DNA from: Salinimonas lutimaris
Lineage (GTDB): Bacteria; Pseudomonadota; Gammaproteobacteria; Enterobacterales; Alteromonadaceae
Assembly: GCF_005222225.1 (NCBI RefSeq)
Contig: NZ_CP036536.1
Span: 2,566,001-2,630,000 of the forward strand
Length of the DNA stretch: 64,000 nt
Direction: 5' to 3'
A program made the translations under genes and the position numbers. Below, piece by piece: positions 62,027-64,000 of this stretch. The notes below the pieces were generated by a model. That model was not told where the DNA came from and searched no databases. It was given only the letters and a program-made list of their open reading frames with translations. The first letter of the stretch is position 1; every line of letters starts with the position of its first letter.

Positions 62027-63685
62027 TTAGCTTTTCCCAATGATCGAGCCGACTAATTTTTCAGCTTCACTGATAAGACTTTGTAAGTGAGATTCACCTT
62101 TAAAGCTTTCTGCATAAATCTTATAAATCTGTTCCGTGCCTGACGGCCGTGCTGCAAACCAGCCATTATCTGTGGAGACTTTTACCCCACCAATCGCTGC
62201 ATCATTACCCGGCGCTTTAGTCTGAACCGCAGTGATAGCATCGCCTGCCAGAGAATCGCTGGTCACTACCGATGCATCCATGGCAGATAATGCTTTTTTC
62301 TCTTCCAGAGACGCCGCAACATCTACCCGCTCATATACCGGAGCGCCAAATTTTTCGGTCAGCTCCTGATAGTGCTCGCCCGGGTCTTTACCGGTTACCG
62401 CCAGAATTTCAGCTGCCAGTAAGCATAAAATAAAGCCGTCTTTGTCGGTGGCCCAGGTATCGCCATTGCGCTCCAGGAAGATGCCACCGGCACTTTCCTC
62501 ACCGGCAAAACCGATCGTCGACTCGCTCATACCCTGTACAAACCATTTAAAGCCAACCGGCATTTCAGCCAGTTCCCGACCCAGTGAGTCAGCGACTCTG
62601 TCAATCATGGAGCTGGATACCAGCGTTTTACCGATTTTCAGTGATGCCGGCCAGTCAGTACGATGCTGGTACAGGTAATTGATGGCCACGGCCAGATAAT
62701 GATTCGGGTTCATCAGACCAGAGCTTTTGCACACGATACCGTGACGGTCAAAATCCGGGTCATTACCAAAAGCCAGATCAAATTTATCTTTAAGCTCAAT
62801 CAGCCCGGCCATCGCATAGGCAGATGAGCAGTCCATACGCAGCTTACCGTCTTTGTCACGGCGCATAAAACCAAACTGCGGGTCAACCTTATCGTTTACC
62901 ACGGTGATGGACAGTCCATATTTTTCAGCAATCCGATCCCAGTAGCCCACACCTGCGCCGCCCAGTGGGTCCGTTCCCAGTGTCAGATTAGCCTCTTTGA
63001 TGGCATCCATATCGATAACCCGGGCCAGGTCGTCAATGTAGGCTTCCATAAAGTCATCTTCTTTAACCAGACCACTGGCCATTGCATCACGCAGTGGCAG
63101 GCGTTTTACATCACGGTTATTTTCAGCAATCAAGGCATTAGCGCGCTGTTCAATCACTTTGGTCACATCCCCGTCGGCAGGACCGCCATGAGGAGGATTG
63201 TATTTAAACCCGCCGTCTGTCGGCGGATTATGTGACGGGGTAATCACGATGCCATCAGCAAAGTCTTCTGTACGGTCTTTGTTGTAGCGAATAATTGTAC
63301 GCGAGATCACCGGCGTGGGCGTGTAGCCGCGGCTGGCATTGTCTTTTCGCTGAATCACCACGTCAATATCATTAGCGCTGAGTACCTCAATCGCGGTCAG
63401 CATGGCCGGCTCAGACAGCGCGTGGGTATCTTTCCCCACAAACACCGGCCCGGTAATGTTCTGATGCTGACGATACTCAGCCAGCGCCTGACAGATAGCG
63501 GCAATATGCATATCAGTAAAGGTTACATTGGCTGATGTACCGCGGTGACCCGACGTTCCAAATGAGACTGCCTCGCCTGGTGTGGTGGCTTCGGGTTTGT
63601 AGGCGTAATACTGACTAACCAGTTCAGCTACATTAATCAGCTGTTCCGGGGCGGCGGCGTTACCCGCCTCTGGATGAAGTGCCAT
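62027..63685 (-). CDS. pgm: Phosphoglucomutase (alpha-D-glucose)
   Basis: Pgm interconverts glucose 1- and 6-phosphate, joining glycogen breakdown (GlgP next to it) to glycolysis. It is 552 aa. The phosphoserine loop is [21 protein letters not shown] (about residue 149; the first 20 residues given show the core), the metal-binding loop is [11 protein letters not shown], the sugar-binding loop is [10 protein letters not shown], and the phosphate loop is [15 protein letters not shown]. The gene follows seqA after 44 bp, the order found in E. coli and many relatives. Confidence 0.96.
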   Translation of the reverse strand: MALHPEAGNAAAPEQLINVAELVSQYYAYKPEATTPGEAVSFGTSGHRGTSANVTFTDMHIAAICQALAEYRQHQNITGPVFVGKDTHALSEPAMLTAIEVLSANDIDVVIQRKDNASRGYTPTPVISRTIIRYNKDRTEDFADGIVITPSHNPPTDGGFKYNPPHGGPADGDVTKVIEQRANALIAENNRDVKRLPLRDAMASGLVKEDDFMEAYIDDLARVIDMDAIKEANLTLGTDPLGGAGVGYWDRIAEKYGLSITVVNDKVDPQFGFMRRDKDGKLRMDCSSAYAMAGLIELKDKFDLAFGNDPDFDRHGIVCKSSGLMNPNHYLAVAINYLYQHRTDWPASLKIGKTLVSSSMIDRVADSLGRELAEMPVGFKWFVQGMSESTIGFAGEESAGGIFLERNGDTWATDKDGFILCLLAAEILAVTGKDPGEHYQELTEKFGAPVYERVDVAASLEEKKALSAMDASVVTSDSLAGDAITAVQTKAPGNDAAIGGVKVSTDNGWFAARPSGTEQIYKIYAESFKGESHLQSLISEAEKLVGSIIGKS

Positions 63686-63729
63686 GCAGTTTCCTTGTTA
63701 AGTAAATTGGAATGCGCCTGATAAAGCCA

Positions 63730-64000
63730 TCAGGCAAAACGATTCATGACTGTTTCTACAGTCGTGTTGTCATAGCCCAGTAACTGCAAGACCTGCTCCA
63801 ACATAGCCAGCTTTTTGGCGGTATTATTGTTGGTAACAACCCAATACTGACTTTGCGGAATCTGTTTTGGATTTGTACTACTGCCGGTGTTGAGCAGCGC
63901 CTCTTTGGACGTTGCAAAATACACACGGTTTTTGCCTTTTATTTCTTCAACCCGCGCAAAATCTTCCGGGTGAAGTTCATGCAGCTGTGACAAGATAAAC
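63730..64000 (-). CDS. seqA: SeqA, negative modulator of replication initiation (C-terminal part)
   Basis: This is the C-terminal DNA-binding domain of SeqA, which binds hemimethylated GATC sites and restrains DnaA. The visible 87 or more residues include FARVEEIKGKNRVYFATSKE, GSSTNPKQIPQSQYWVVTNN and TAKKLAMLEQVLQLLGY, close to the E. coli protein. The N-terminal multimerisation part is outside the window. Its presence indicates Dam methylation in the host and supports a gammaproteobacterium. Confidence 0.95.
   Translation of the reverse strand, partial: FILSQLHELHPEDFARVEEIKGKNRVYFATSKEALLNTGSSTNPKQIPQSQYWVVTNNNTAKKLAMLEQVLQLLGYDNTTVETVMNRFA

Overview
The window reads as chromosome of a marine gammaproteobacterium, most likely Alteromonadaceae (Alteromonas-like). 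The clues are a seqA-pgm pair beside glgP, a yffB-dapE-small membrane protein cluster, many TonB/outer-membrane proteins, choline-to-betaine genes, and several c-di-GMP enzymes. This placement is inferred from gene content; no rRNA or taxon marker is present. No phage, integrase, transposase gene or CRISPR array was found.

Region 1 (1-19.9 kb) is a nearly complete purine salvage and catabolism island. Transport is covered by an NCS2 xanthine/urate-type permease (cut by the left edge), a TonB-dependent receptor, a secreted NUP-family nucleoside protein and an AzgA-type permease. Enzymes are adenosine deaminase, guanine deaminase, XdhA/XdhB with XdhC, a membrane cytochrome-c urate oxidase (PuuD type), HIU hydrolase, OHCU decarboxylase and a PuuE-type allantoinase, so purines can be taken to allantoate. 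A RutR-like TetR regulator is coupled to puuE. Near-perfect RutR-type palindromes lie in front of xdhA and of the AzgA permease. Tpx and a BamE-like lipoprotein are embedded.

Region 2 (scattered over 4.9-32.4 kb) carries unusual intergenic repeats. One is a 1.1-kb A-B-A-B-A composite array at 5.06-6.22 kb. Another is a 16-copy, 50-bp tandem array at 19.96-20.75 kb. Single and paired copies of the shared core GGACAGTCAC occur elsewhere.

Region 3 (20.8-31 kb) holds a gamma-glutamylcyclotransferase-like protein, an Lrp regulator divergent from a YjeH-like exporter, a GAF-PAS-GGDEF-EAL protein, and an exported fructan pair (GH32 hydrolase and GH68 levansucrase). The latter is preceded by 1.3 kb of AT-rich DNA with two LacI-type palindromes. 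A tRNA-Val(GAC) with its own promoter follows.

Region 4 (31-40 kb) has a patatin-like lipase, a DnaA-box cluster, an ACT protein overlapping an EIIA-Glc-like protein that lacks both phospho-histidines, OsmC, yffB-dapE-M15 peptidase, YbjQ, HIT, AstE, and a GGDEF/EAL protein with a degenerate GGDEF.

Region 5 (40-48 kb) is the osmoprotection operon betB-betA-compact BCCT-like transporter-TorF-type porin, then an AraC regulator, a DMT exporter, CsaA and GloA.

Region 6 (48.4-54.6 kb) is a poorly characterised envelope cassette: a CHASE2 membrane protein without an output domain, a small exported protein and an M48 lipoprotein metalloprotease. A secreted beta-helix protein with two duplicated C-terminal modules follows.

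Region 7 (54.7-64 kb) has a SulP transporter behind a hairpin-rich leader, a tandem Usp protein, a DUF155/RMD1 protein, FKBP, a small exported protein, glgP, pgm and the C-terminus of seqA.
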